Below are positions 6,374 through 13,902 of a DNA stretch of 21,548 bases, one piece after another. Every line of letters starts with the position of its first letter. Positions within the stretch are counted from its first letter, which is position 1. The translations under genes and the position numbers were made by a program. The notes below the pieces were generated by a model. The model was given only the letters and a program-made list of their open reading frames with translations. It was not told the origin of the DNA and ran no database searches. Source of the stretch: Halobacteria archaeon (lineage in GTDB: Bacteria > Pseudomonadota > Gammaproteobacteria > UBA9214); the NCBI GenBank assembly GCA_013041945.1, contig JABDRC010000065.1, forward strand, positions 1-21,548. The letters run 5' to 3'.

Positions 6374-7651
6374 TCAGGGCGTACCCTGATCCCGGTTATC
6401 CTGCAGCCTGTTACGTACCAGGCCGATGTGCAGGCGCAGCTCGTAGAGTTCGTCGGCGTAAGACAGGGGTACGGTAACCTTGCGCACTTCTTCCTCCAGT
6501 TTATCCAGTGTCTGCAGCAGGACTTCCACGCGCTGCTCGCCATGCTGTGCCTGTGTTTCATTGTCCAGTTCCTGCAATTCCCCGTACCAGCGATAGATCT
6601 TTTTGCGCACCCGCCAGCGGTAGGCCGGCGGCATGATCTTGACCAGTGGCAGCAGCAGTGTCAGCAACGGCACCAGCATGACCTTGAGTCGGTCGATCAG
6701 GCTGGCCGCGCCGAATGGCAGATAGCGCTGCAGGAACGGCGGCCCGTGCCGGTAAAAGCGGCGGGCATCGTCATTCAGCCGGAATTCCAGGTTGTTGTTG
6801 TTGGGAAAGTTGCCAGGCCTGGAGAACAGGTCGCCACGGTCGTGCGTGTCTCTGGCGGCCTGTAACAGCAGGCTGATCAGCGCGTGGTGGAAATTTTCCT
6901 GTGTCACGAGGTTCGCCGTGGCTGCCAGCAGGACGGTATCGCGCGGCGGGATATTCGCCTGCAGGTCAATGACGCCCTCGGGCAGGGTGACGGCAGACAG
7001 GAACGGGTGCATGCGTGTGTAGGCGCTGGCGCGTGCAAACGACATCAACTGAACATCCTGCGCATATAGCAGCTGCTGCACCAGTGGTGCAGCCGGCGCG
7101 GCGACCAGGAACAGGGCATCAATCTGGCCCTGCTGCAGCGCCTGCAGGGCGGTTGCCCCGCCGATCGACTGGATATTGCCGGTTTCCGTGTCGATAAAGT
7201 TGTCCGCCAGCAGCAGGCTGGCGATGGCGTGCGTGCCACTGCCGTGTTCGCCGATGGCGATGCGCTTGCCCTGCAGTTCGCCCAGCCGGTCCAGTGTCTG
7301 CTCGCCGCGGTAAAAGATCCACAGGGGTTCGTAATACAGGCTGCCCAGACTGGTCAGTGTATCGGTGTCCATGGCTGCCCCGGTGCCGCCCTGTACGAAT
7401 GCCAGGTCGACGCTGCCGTTTTGCAGCAGCTCCAGGTTCTCGATAGAGCCCGCGGTCGTGCGGACCTCCAGTTCTATCCCGTTTTCGGCCAGCAGTTCAC
7501 GGTAGCGCCGGGCAAACAGGTAGTAAGCGCCATCCGCATCACCCGTGGCGATGACCAGGCTGCGGGGAGGTGCGGGATTCACGAACTGCCAGGCAATCAC
7601 GAAACCGAGCAGTGTAATCAGGGCGGCAGAGCCAAATGAGAGCAGGCGCAT
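6374..7651 (-). CDS. TAXI-family TRAP-type solute receptor with membrane anchors at both ends
   Basis: The 425-residue protein starts at ATG 7651 (AAGG upstream); a TTG start 13 codons earlier is possible. Residues ~5-22 form an uncleaved signal/anchor. Residues ~30-300 form the periplasmic TAXI binding fold: SLVIATGDADGAYYLFAR, ENLELLQNGSVDLAFVQGG, then KRIAIGEHGSGTHAIA and a region with repeated Asn (NFPNNNNLEF). A second TM helix (about 322-340) is followed by ~85 residues rich in charged helix and probable coiled coil. Ordinary TAXI receptors are ~320 residues, soluble, and work with a fused TRAP 4TM/12TM permease; none is encoded here. The extra helix and cytoplasmic tail suggest an anchored receptor or sensor, not a simple transport component. 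Ligand unknown. Confidence 0.85.
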   Translation of the reverse strand: MRLLSFGSAALITLLGFVIAWQFVNPAPPRSLVIATGDADGAYYLFARRYRELLAENGIELEVRTTAGSIENLELLQNGSVDLAFVQGGTGAAMDTDTLTSLGSLYYEPLWIFYRGEQTLDRLGELQGKRIAIGEHGSGTHAIASLLLADNFIDTETGNIQSIGGATALQALQQGQIDALFLVAAPAAPLVQQLLYAQDVQLMSFARASAYTRMHPFLSAVTLPEGVIDLQANIPPRDTVLLAATANLVTQENFHHALISLLLQAARDTHDRGDLFSRPGNFPNNNNLEFRLNDDARRFYRHGPPFLQRYLPFGAASLIDRLKVMLVPLLTLLLPLVKIMPPAYRWRVRKKIYRWYGELQELDNETQAQHGEQRVEVLLQTLDKLEEEVRKVTVPLSYADELYELRLHIGLVRNRLQDNRDQGTP

Positions 7652-7890
7652 CGAGTGTTGCCTTGGGTAAGGTGAATGTTTTTCCTTCAACCTGGAATCA
7701 GCAGGGTACTAGAAGGTCTGCATCAGGAAAAGTCCGGCAGAACGCCCCGGGAACCGACAATGCGATGGCGCCGCATGCGAATGATGCGGCGGCCGGGGTA
7801 ACCGGGGTCAGTTCCCTGTATGGTTCCTGCAACAGCGATTCATCAGCAGGTTTGCGAGTGATGGAGGATGCCGGTCCCGTTTAATTGCAG

Positions 7891-7915
7891 GTCTGCCGGT
7901 TACAGCCCGGCAGAC
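7891..7915 (-). terminator. GC-rich hairpin after the XkdW-like gene
   Basis: GTCTGCCGG (7891-7899) and CCGGCAGAC (7907-7915) form a perfect 9-bp stem with a 7-base loop, beginning two bases after the stop of the minus-strand gene. On the minus strand it is followed by an AT-rich CTGCAATTAAA without a clean U-run, so it is a probable but imperfect intrinsic terminator. Confidence 0.6.
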
Positions 7916-7917
7916 GC

Positions 7918-8412
7918 TCAGAGGGCATCGTCTGATTTGGGGTACTTGTTCTTGATTTGCTCGATCCGGTCATCCAGTTCCTGCTGCTCGGACGGATTGC
8001 CACGGCGTGCCTTGTAGGCGGCATCCAGTTGATCCTCGACGCTTGGATATTCCGATCTGCGCATGGCCGCATAGCCCGTGGAGTCGATTGCCGTCACTTT
8101 TCTCAGGGCATCCTCAAGTTGCGCATTGGTCGGCATCGATCCGCCGGAATTCCACTCCGAGAGATAGGGCAGCTCGCCATCGTCCTGCCTGATGGTGTAA
8201 TCAAAACCCAGGCGTACCGACGGGCGCAGTAAATGCACCGCCTCGGACAGGCGGTGTGCATCGGGGTGCGTCCTTACCAGTTGCTGTTGCTGCAAAATAT
8301 TATCCATGTGTTTGCGGGCAGCCCGGGTATTTGACCAGGTGATAAATACGAATACACTCACACCAATGAACAGAACGAACAACGCAATGACCAGTGTCTT
8401 GTCCAGAACCAT
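7918..8412 (-). CDS. membrane-anchored protein with phage XkdW/tail-chaperone-like region
   Basis: This 164-residue protein has one N-terminal TM helix (LVIALFVLFIGVSVFVFI) and a charged helical linker. Residues ~60-160 resemble small proteins found next to phage tail-fibre genes: LRPSVRLGFDYTIRQDDGE, the PYLSEWN segment with PTNAQLEDAL after it, then EYPSVEDQLDAAY and a final IEQIKNKYPKS. From memory of the family, the DYTI.DDG..PY..EWN and YPS..DQLD....IK.KYPK pieces occur in that order in XkdW/tail-assembly proteins. The start has an AAGGGGGG ribosome site. No phage gene lies nearby. Alternative: convergent short motifs in an unrelated envelope protein. TM assignment is confident, homology tentative. 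Confidence 0.65.
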   Translation of the reverse strand: MVLDKTLVIALFVLFIGVSVFVFITWSNTRAARKHMDNILQQQQLVRTHPDAHRLSEAVHLLRPSVRLGFDYTIRQDDGELPYLSEWNSGGSMPTNAQLEDALRKVTAIDSTGYAAMRRSEYPSVEDQLDAAYKARRGNPSEQQELDDRIEQIKNKYPKSDDAL

Positions 8413-8457
8413 GGGCTATGCCCCCCTTTATATTTATTTAACGCCCGGAATCCATAA

Positions 8458-8485
8458 TAAATACTTTATCGTTGATACAAGTCAA
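8458..8485 (-). promoter_or_regulatory. possible sigma70-type promoter for the XkdW-like gene
   Basis: On the minus strand TTGACT (8485-8480) is followed after 16 bases by TATTTA (8463-8458), within a markedly AT-rich stretch between two divergent genes. The -35 element is good and the -10 poor, so confidence is low. The same 120-base gap must also hold the promoter of the plus-strand lipoprotein gene. Confidence 0.3.
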
Positions 8486-8532
8486 GCATGATTATGGTGT
8501 CAGAGTACATTTGTAACTAGTATAGACAGGAA

Positions 8533-11500
8533 ATGTGCTCTGAAACCTGTTTATATTTACGGCGCTGGCTGCTGGTATGCTGTCTGCTGCCAGCCCTGAC
8601 CGGTTGTGACCGGCCCGGGGAGCCGGACGAGCTGGCGTCCCCGGATGCGCAGGCCCTCGCGCTCAACAACCGCGGCGTCGGCCTGATGGGGCAATACGAC
8701 TACGATGCTGCCCTGCAAATCTTCCGGCAGCTCGCTACAGAGTATCCGCAGCAGCTCGCATTCCGGGTCAACCACGCCATTGCGCAGATGAATCGTCAGC
8801 TGGACGGTGACGAGGCGGATGCGCTGCGCCGCCTCGATGCCCTGGCGGCCGAATATCCCGGCGAACCGCGGGTCCGTTACTGCACCGGTTTGCTGGAATT
8901 CCGTCGCGGTGAACTGGCGCGTGCCACAGGACATCTGCAGGCAGTGCTGGAGGCTGACCCGCACGATCCCTATGCTGCCTACTTCCTGGCACAGTCGTTT
9001 CAGCAACGCGGCGAAACGACCGCTGCACTGGACTGGTACCGGCGTGCCCTGGATGCCGATCCCTACCTGCGCAGCGCCTATTACGCGCTGGCGCAGCTGT
9101 ATCGCCAGCAGGGCCAGCCCGACGAGGCCCGCCGCCACATCACCCTCTATCAGCAGCTGGCCAGCAATCCGCGCGCACAGCTGGTCGAGTTCAAGTACAC
9201 CCGCATGGGACCCAAATGCGAGGCCGGCATGGCGGGCGCTGCCGCGCAGCCGGTCGAGCAGCGTCCCGCCGGCCCGCTGTTTGCCGAGCCAGGTGTTTCC
9301 CTGGCCCTGCTGCCACCTGCCGGCGATGCACAGGCCGGCAGGCCGAACCTGACCGTCGCCGACATCGATGAAGACGGCCGCCTCGACCTGTTTGTCGCCG
9401 GGCGGGCCGGTGAGGCCGATGCCTACAACACCGTCCTGCTGGGCCGGGACGACGGGACCTTCGCCGTGGCCGGGGACCATCCGCTGGCCGCCGTGCCGGG
9501 CGTGAACACGGCCCTGTGGGGTGATTTCGATAACGACGGCCACACCGATGTCTACCTGTGCCGGCGCGGTCCCAACCAGTTGTGGCAGCACGCGGACGGC
9601 GGCAACTGGCAGGATGTCACCGCGGCCACGCAGACCGGCAACGGGACCTTCAATACGGTCGACGGCGCCCTGTTCGATGCCGACCACGATGGCGATCTGG
9701 ATCTGTTCCTGGTCAATGGTGACGGCCCCGACGAACTGCTCAACAACAACCTCGATGGCAGCTTCCGCCCGCTTGCCGCCGAGCGCGGTCTCGAGGGCGG
9801 ACAGTCCGCCACGCGCCAGGTACTGCTGCTGGATATCGATAACGACCGTGACACCGACATCATTACGCTGAAGGCCGCACCCCCGCACGGCGTGTACATC
9901 AACGAGCTGGGCTGGAATTACACGCCTGCCAGCGACCAGGCGGCGTTCATCAACACACCCATGGACGCGCTGGTCAGTGCTGACAACGACGCCGACGGCC
10001 ACCCGGAACTGTACGCGCTGGGTGCGGACGGCAGTGTCATGCGCTGGCAGGTCAACCGCAGCGATCCCTGGCAGAAGACCGTCATCGGCAAGCTGCCGGC
10101 TGCCGAACACCCGCAGCTCGAGCTGCGCGATGTCGACGGCGACGGTCACGGCGAACTCCTGCTGGCAGGCGGCGAGGGCCTCGGTGTGTACACAGTGCAG
10201 GGTGACACACTGGCACCGTTGTACCGGTTTCCCGGTGGCCAGGCCGTGCTGGCGTGGGCCGCCGTGGTGATCGATGTCGGGCGCGGGCCCGCGGTGGCCG
10301 TGCTGCAGGCGGACAATGCCCTGCGCCTGTCACCGGCAGGGGAGGGCCGGCATGCCTTTATCGGCATCGCGCCTTCGGGGCAGGACGACAACGCCGCCAC
10401 CATGCGCTCCAATGCCTCGGGCATCGGTACCCGGCTGGCCCTGCGCAATGGCAGCCGCTGGATCCTGACCGATAACTGGCGGCGTCATTCGGCGCCTGGA
10501 CAGGGCCTGCAGCCGGTGGTGGCCGGTCTGGGCGGTGCCCGGCAGCTCGATTTCGTTTCGCTGACCTGGTCGGACGGCGTGTACCAGACGGAGCTCGACC
10601 TGGCGGCCGGACAGCTGCACCGCATCAACGAGACCGAGCGGCAGCTGTCCAGCTGCCCGGTGCTGTTTGCCTGGGACGGTGAACGCTATGCCTTCATCAG
10701 TGACCTGCTGGGCGTCGGCGGACTGGGCTACTTCATCGAGCCCGGCGTGTCTGCGCCACCGCGTCCGCGTGAGAACTTCCTGTTGCCAGCCGGCCTGCCG
10801 GAGCCGCGTGACGGCACCTATGTCATCAAGATCGGCGAACCCATGGAGGAGGCCGCCTACCTCGATGCCGTGCGCCTGGTGGCCTACGACCTGCCGCCGG
10901 GCTGGGACCTGGTGCTGGACGAACGTATGGCCATTAACGCACCGGAGGCGACGGGCAAGGTGCATTTCTTCCAGGCGGAGCAGCTGCCGGTGCGTGCTTA
11001 TACCGGCGATGGCACGGATGTCACCGCGCGCGTCACGGCCGCCGACCTGGACGCCGCCCCGGTGGGCGAAGTGGACCGGCGCTTTATCGGCCGGCTGGCC
11101 AGCGAACAGGTGTTGACCCTGGAGTTCGCGCAGGCGCTCGAGGGTGCGCGGCCGGTGCTGATGATCGACGGCTGGGTGGAGTATCCCTATTCGCAGACCA
11201 TGTTTGCCGCCTGGCAGGCGCAGGCTGACTGGCGTGCCCCGACAGTGGAGGCGCGCGGCAGCAACGGACAGTGGCAGGTCGTCCTGGAGGAATTTGGCTA
11301 TCCTGCCGGCATGCCGCGCCGCATGTCCGTGCCGCTGACCGGACTGCCGCCCGGCACCACCGCGCTGCGCCTGCGCACCAACCAGGAGATCTACTGGGAC
11401 CGGGTAGCCGTGGTGCAGGCCGGGGAATTGCCGCAGGCGCGGCGCACGACATTGCCGCTGGCGAGTGCACAGGTAGCCGAAAGCGGCTTTGCCCGGCGCA

Positions 11501-11868
11501 GCACCGGGCCGCAGCGCCAGCCGCACTATGAGTATACGCAGCGCAGCCCGTTCTGGGATACGCGCTACATGGCCGGCCACTACACCGCATTCGGCGAAGC
11601 AACTGAACTGGTTGCCGCGGTGGACGATGCCACGGCCATCATCGGCCCGGGCGAGGAAGTGCACCTGGAATTCAATGCCGAACTGCCGTCGTTGCCGGCC
11701 GGCTGGCGACGCCGTTTCGTGGTCGAGGCCAACGGCTGGGCCAAGGACATGGACCTGTACACTGCACACGGCACCACCCTGGAACCGTTGCCTTCATCCG
11801 GACTGGCGAGCGGGCCGCGCGACGCGCTGCACGCGCGCTACAACACACGTTACCGCGACGGGCGCTAG
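8533..11868 (+). CDS. large lipoprotein: TPR, FG-GAP/VCBS repeats, UnbV-like domain, uncharacterised C-terminal module
   Basis: This is a 1111-residue surface or periplasmic lipoprotein, with lipobox LTGC at C25 after a hydrophobic segment. Residues ~40-225 hold TPR-type helical pairs (LNNRGVGLMGQYDYDAALQI, FRRGELARATGHLQAVLEAD, YFLAQSFQQRGETTAALDWY). From ~270 to 560 come FG-GAP/VCBS blades with Ca-binding loops DIDEDG (277), DFDNDG, DADHDG, DIDNDR, DNDADG and DVDGDG. Around 620-700 an ASPIC/UnbV-like segment (ASGIGTRLALRNG, then GLGGARQLDFVSLTWSDG) follows. From C708 a module begins CPVLFAWDGERYAF and ISDLLGVGGLGYFIEPG, seen in similar CRTAC1-like proteins but without an assigned function. 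The ATG has AGG only 2-3 bases away, an unusually short spacing; no other start precedes the signal. A role in extracellular binding or assembly is inference. Confidence 0.87.
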   Translation: MCSETCLYLRRWLLVCCLLPALTGCDRPGEPDELASPDAQALALNNRGVGLMGQYDYDAALQIFRQLATEYPQQLAFRVNHAIAQMNRQLDGDEADALRRLDALAAEYPGEPRVRYCTGLLEFRRGELARATGHLQAVLEADPHDPYAAYFLAQSFQQRGETTAALDWYRRALDADPYLRSAYYALAQLYRQQGQPDEARRHITLYQQLASNPRAQLVEFKYTRMGPKCEAGMAGAAAQPVEQRPAGPLFAEPGVSLALLPPAGDAQAGRPNLTVADIDEDGRLDLFVAGRAGEADAYNTVLLGRDDGTFAVAGDHPLAAVPGVNTALWGDFDNDGHTDVYLCRRGPNQLWQHADGGNWQDVTAATQTGNGTFNTVDGALFDADHDGDLDLFLVNGDGPDELLNNNLDGSFRPLAAERGLEGGQSATRQVLLLDIDNDRDTDIITLKAAPPHGVYINELGWNYTPASDQAAFINTPMDALVSADNDADGHPELYALGADGSVMRWQVNRSDPWQKTVIGKLPAAEHPQLELRDVDGDGHGELLLAGGEGLGVYTVQGDTLAPLYRFPGGQAVLAWAAVVIDVGRGPAVAVLQADNALRLSPAGEGRHAFIGIAPSGQDDNAATMRSNASGIGTRLALRNGSRWILTDNWRRHSAPGQGLQPVVAGLGGARQLDFVSLTWSDGVYQTELDLAAGQLHRINETERQLSSCPVLFAWDGERYAFISDLLGVGGLGYFIEPGVSAPPRPRENFLLPAGLPEPRDGTYVIKIGEPMEEAAYLDAVRLVAYDLPPGWDLVLDERMAINAPEATGKVHFFQAEQLPVRAYTGDGTDVTARVTAADLDAAPVGEVDRRFIGRLASEQVLTLEFAQALEGARPVLMIDGWVEYPYSQTMFAAWQAQADWRAPTVEARGSNGQWQVVLEEFGYPAGMPRRMSVPLTGLPPGTTALRLRTNQEIYWDRVAVVQAGELPQARRTTLPLASAQVAESGFARRSTGPQRQPHYEYTQRSPFWDTRYMAGHYTAFGEATELVAAVDDATAIIGPGEEVHLEFNAELPSLPAGWRRRFVVEANGWAKDMDLYTAHGTTLEPLPSSGLASGPRDALHARYNTRYRDGR

Positions 11869-11877
11869 CGGCTGCAG

Positions 11878-11895
11878 GCAACCCGTTCGGGTTGC
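11878..11895. terminator. bidirectional hairpin between convergent genes
   Basis: GCAACCCG (11878-11885) and CGGGTTGC (11888-11895) are perfect complements, giving a 7-bp stem with a GTTC loop. It lies in the 31-base gap between the stop of the plus-strand lipoprotein gene and the stop of the minus-strand kinase-like gene. A loose T-rich stretch (CTTTTG) follows on the plus side. Confidence 0.6.
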
Positions 11896-11899
11896 TCGA

Positions 11900-12676
11900 T
11901 TAATCCTGACTTTTGTTGAGGACTGTACCCACAAGCTCGGTATTGCCGAGTCGCTGGACGGCATCTTCAAGATCCTGCTTCTGTGTGTATCCGTCCTCGA
12001 TGACCAGCAAGGCGGCGTCTGTCTGTGCCGCGAAAGACAGCGTGTCGGTTGATGACAGCACTGGTGGTAAATCGAAAATGACGATGCGGTTCTCGCTGCA
12101 CGATCTCATTTGCCTTACCAGCTGCTTCATCAGTGGCGAGTTCAGCATCTCGGCGGATCTTTCCAGCGGCTTCCCGCCCGGCAGAATGACCAGGTCCTCG
12201 TACTGGCCCGGTTTGACCAGCAGTTCCTCGACGGATATCTCGCCCGTCAGGTAGTCACCCAGTCCCCGGCGTGCGGGGATGCCGAAATGATCCAGCATCC
12301 GCGGCTGGCGCAAGTTGGCATCCACCAGCAGCACGGAGTAGGCGATCTCCCTGGCGATGCTGATTGCCAGGTTGATGGCGGTCAGTGACGTTCCTTCGCC
12401 TTCGCCCGGGCTGGTGACGGCGAGGACCTGCCAGTTATTTTTCCTGAATCGATGCAGGATCTGCGTACGCAGGAGATTATAGGACTCCCTGAATTGATCG
12501 GGCTCGAAGCCGGTCAGTATCCTGTTTTCCTCTAACTGCTTTACATCCGGTATAGCGCGATGTACACGCTGAAAGTCGATTTCATCGGATCCGGTGCGGG
12601 TCTTGCGAGCCGCTTGCAGTCTGAGGTCCGGCCTGGTTCGTGTGGGCGGATACAATTGTCTGGCAGCATTAATCAT
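11900..12676 (-). CDS. XrtA/PEP-CTERM-type BY-kinase homologue with altered P-loop
   Basis: The 258-residue cytoplasmic protein is of the CpsD/Wzc-C/EpsG class that controls polysaccharide chain length. ATG 12676 has GGAG 7 bases upstream. The order is typical: EPDQFRESYNLLRTQIL, Walker A region VTSPGEGEGTSLTAINLA (87-104), Walker A' VLLVDANLRQP (about 115-125) and Walker B IVIFDLPPVLSSTD (198-211). Two key residues differ from family norms. The P-loop lysine (GEGKS/T) is T96 (codon ACG), and the second Asp of Walker A' (DxD) is N121. There is no C-terminal Tyr cluster. ATP binding and autophosphorylation are therefore doubtful; it may be a regulatory pseudo-kinase. No Wzz/Wzc membrane partner is nearby, only a CTERM-protein gene upstream on the same strand. 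Confidence 0.85.
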   Translation of the reverse strand: MINAARQLYPPTRTRPDLRLQAARKTRTGSDEIDFQRVHRAIPDVKQLEENRILTGFEPDQFRESYNLLRTQILHRFRKNNWQVLAVTSPGEGEGTSLTAINLAISIAREIAYSVLLVDANLRQPRMLDHFGIPARRGLGDYLTGEISVEELLVKPGQYEDLVILPGGKPLERSAEMLNSPLMKQLVRQMRSCSENRIVIFDLPPVLSSTDTLSFAAQTDAALLVIEDGYTQKQDLEDAVQRLGNTELVGTVLNKSQD

Positions 12677-12847
12677 GTGTTCTCCGGATTATTTGCATGG
12701 CTTGATCACGCCTGACTGCACGGACGGTCGCCGGAAGCCGTGTCGGGACACAGGTCATCATGACTGTCCCGACCGGTATGACGTGCCGGCCGGGACAATA
12801 AAGACCGCGACTGTGGCTGAAAGAATAGTCATCAATTGCTGAACAAG

Positions 12848-12875
12848 GCGGCTCAGGCATGGTGCCTGTAACCGC
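12848..12875 (-). terminator. hairpin downstream of the CTERM protein gene
   Basis: CAGGCA (12854-12859) and TGCCTG (12863-12868) pair around a TGG loop, and GCGG (12848-12851) pairs with CCGC (12872-12875) after small internal bulges. It lies 22 bases past the stop of the minus-strand CTERM gene. The downstream minus-strand sequence CTTGTTC is only weakly U-rich. Confidence 0.48.
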
Positions 12876-12896
12876 TGGCGTTGTGGATCGAACCCG

Positions 12897-13373
12897 TCAG
12901 GCTGTTCCCGGTCTGCCGGACCGGCGGGCCACAAGCACAAGGCCGATCAGACCCGAGAGGAATAGCATGGCAGCGGGCGGAATCGGTATTGCCTTGATCT
13001 GGAGTCCATAGGTCCCTGTCCCGCCTGCCCCCGGGTGCGCCACCAGGTTTGCCAAGATCGTTCCGGGGCTCGTGATGTCGAATGTGAACGAACTCGTGCC
13101 GAAGGCATATCCGAGTGGTACGAATACCTGGGGTGCGATTTCCTGAATGATCCCGAGTGCCAGGATATCGAAAGCGACCGGGAGCTCGTAGTCCACTAGT
13201 GTTGCCTCGTAGATGCCTGGTACCAGATCTGTAATTTCTTCTATTTGTATCACTGTATTGCCCGTAACTATCTCGAATTCCTCATGTAAAACCGTCGTGG
13301 CATGCGCGCTGGAAATTCCGAGCAGGAAAAAGCTCATCCCCAGTATGAAATATATATAGTCTTTTGGTCTCAT
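12897..13373 (-). CDS. PEP/VPLPA-CTERM-type exported protein
   Basis: This 158-residue exported protein starts at ATG 13373, with AGGAG 8 bases upstream; the open frame extends upstream without support. The signal peptide is roughly residues 1-25 (MRPKDYIYFILGMSFFLLGI, then SSAHA). The mature domain is beta-rich and acidic, with FDILALGIIQE and SSFTFDITSPG segments and no recognised enzyme motif. The C-terminus is a sorting signal: IPIPPAAMLFLSGLIGLVLV followed by ARRSGRPG, i.e. a proline motif, a TM helix and a basic tail, as in PEP-CTERM/VPLPA-CTERM proteins handled by exosortases. The motif is IPIPPA, not the canonical VPEP or VPLPA. No exosortase is in the window. Neighbouring kinase-like gene is of the type found in exosortase loci. 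Confidence 0.82.
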   Translation of the reverse strand: MRPKDYIYFILGMSFFLLGISSAHATTVLHEEFEIVTGNTVIQIEEITDLVPGIYEATLVDYELPVAFDILALGIIQEIAPQVFVPLGYAFGTSSFTFDITSPGTILANLVAHPGAGGTGTYGLQIKAIPIPPAAMLFLSGLIGLVLVARRSGRPGTA

Positions 13374-13424
13374 TGATGTAACTCCTGTCAATGTCAGACA
13401 TGTCCCTGGATTATCCATCGGGTA

Positions 13425-13481
13425 TGACAGGGAACTGTCATTACTCGTGGTCCAGAACCTGCCGGACCACCACGAGTGACA
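13425..13481. promoter_or_regulatory. cluster of inverted repeats upstream of the CTERM gene
   Basis: TGACAGGGAACTGTCA (13425-13440) is a perfect palindrome with a GGAA centre. It shares its right end with a larger inverted repeat: TGTCA-TTA-CTCGTGGT (13436-13451) against ACCACGAGTGACA (13469-13481), complementary over 13 bases apart from a 3-base bulge. TGTCAGACA (13392-13400) is nearby. The group is 19-108 bases before the CTERM start codon, a position suited to operators or a 5'-UTR structure. Confidence 0.5.
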
Positions 13482-13902
13482 ATCTAGTGCATGGTTGTAT
13501 CGGTCGCAGCGATACCCGTCACCCTGCCAACGTGACACCTGTTGCAATTAATGAGATGAGCTGTGATCAATCCCGTTGAGAAATTGGGGATACTGGATCA
13601 GTGGCAAGCGTCCTTGTGGTGATTGACGCTCAAGGTTATGTGACCCTGTTTACATGCCGTCTCCTGACTGGATCACATTGTCGACGCGGTATGTGATGCG
13701 GGCTTCACAATATTCGTCGCTTATGCAGGAAATACCACGCGCGGCCTGGCGAGATGCAGTATTTGCGTGTTTCCGGACGCCATGCGTGCACGCGCCGCTG
13801 TCTGTACCCGCACAGCCGGATGAGATGCACCCATGCGCTGCATGCCGGAAGCGGGATTCGAAATTGTGCCTGCCGGCAACCCGAAACGGGATGGTGGTGA
13901 CG
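13482..13902. other. intergenic region without a supported gene
   Basis: 421 bases between the repeat cluster and the stop of the second VWA gene. An open plus-strand frame from 13654 runs into the VWA gene antisense and lacks a ribosome site or protein-like composition. The only structure noted is a short inverted repeat AGCGTC (13607-13612)/GACGCT (13625-13630). No clear terminator follows the VWA operon; CCCGTTTCGGG near 13873-13883 (minus sense) is a minimal hairpin. Confidence 0.5.

Noticed and set aside
8557..11769. Long minus-strand open frames opposite the large lipoprotein gene
   Set aside because: They mirror a GC-rich gene on the other strand, have low-complexity Val/Gly/Gln/Arg composition and no domains; the plus frame has clear VCBS and TPR motifs.
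12876..12905. tRNA T-loop-like GGGTTCGATCC on the minus strand
   Set aside because: The flanking bases do not form a T-stem, no acceptor or anticodon arm exists, and it is the 3' end of the CTERM gene.
13525..13550. Sigma54-like GTGACACCTGTTGC on the plus strand
   Set aside because: It has GA in place of GG, the spacing to GC is 8 instead of 10, and no plus-strand gene follows.
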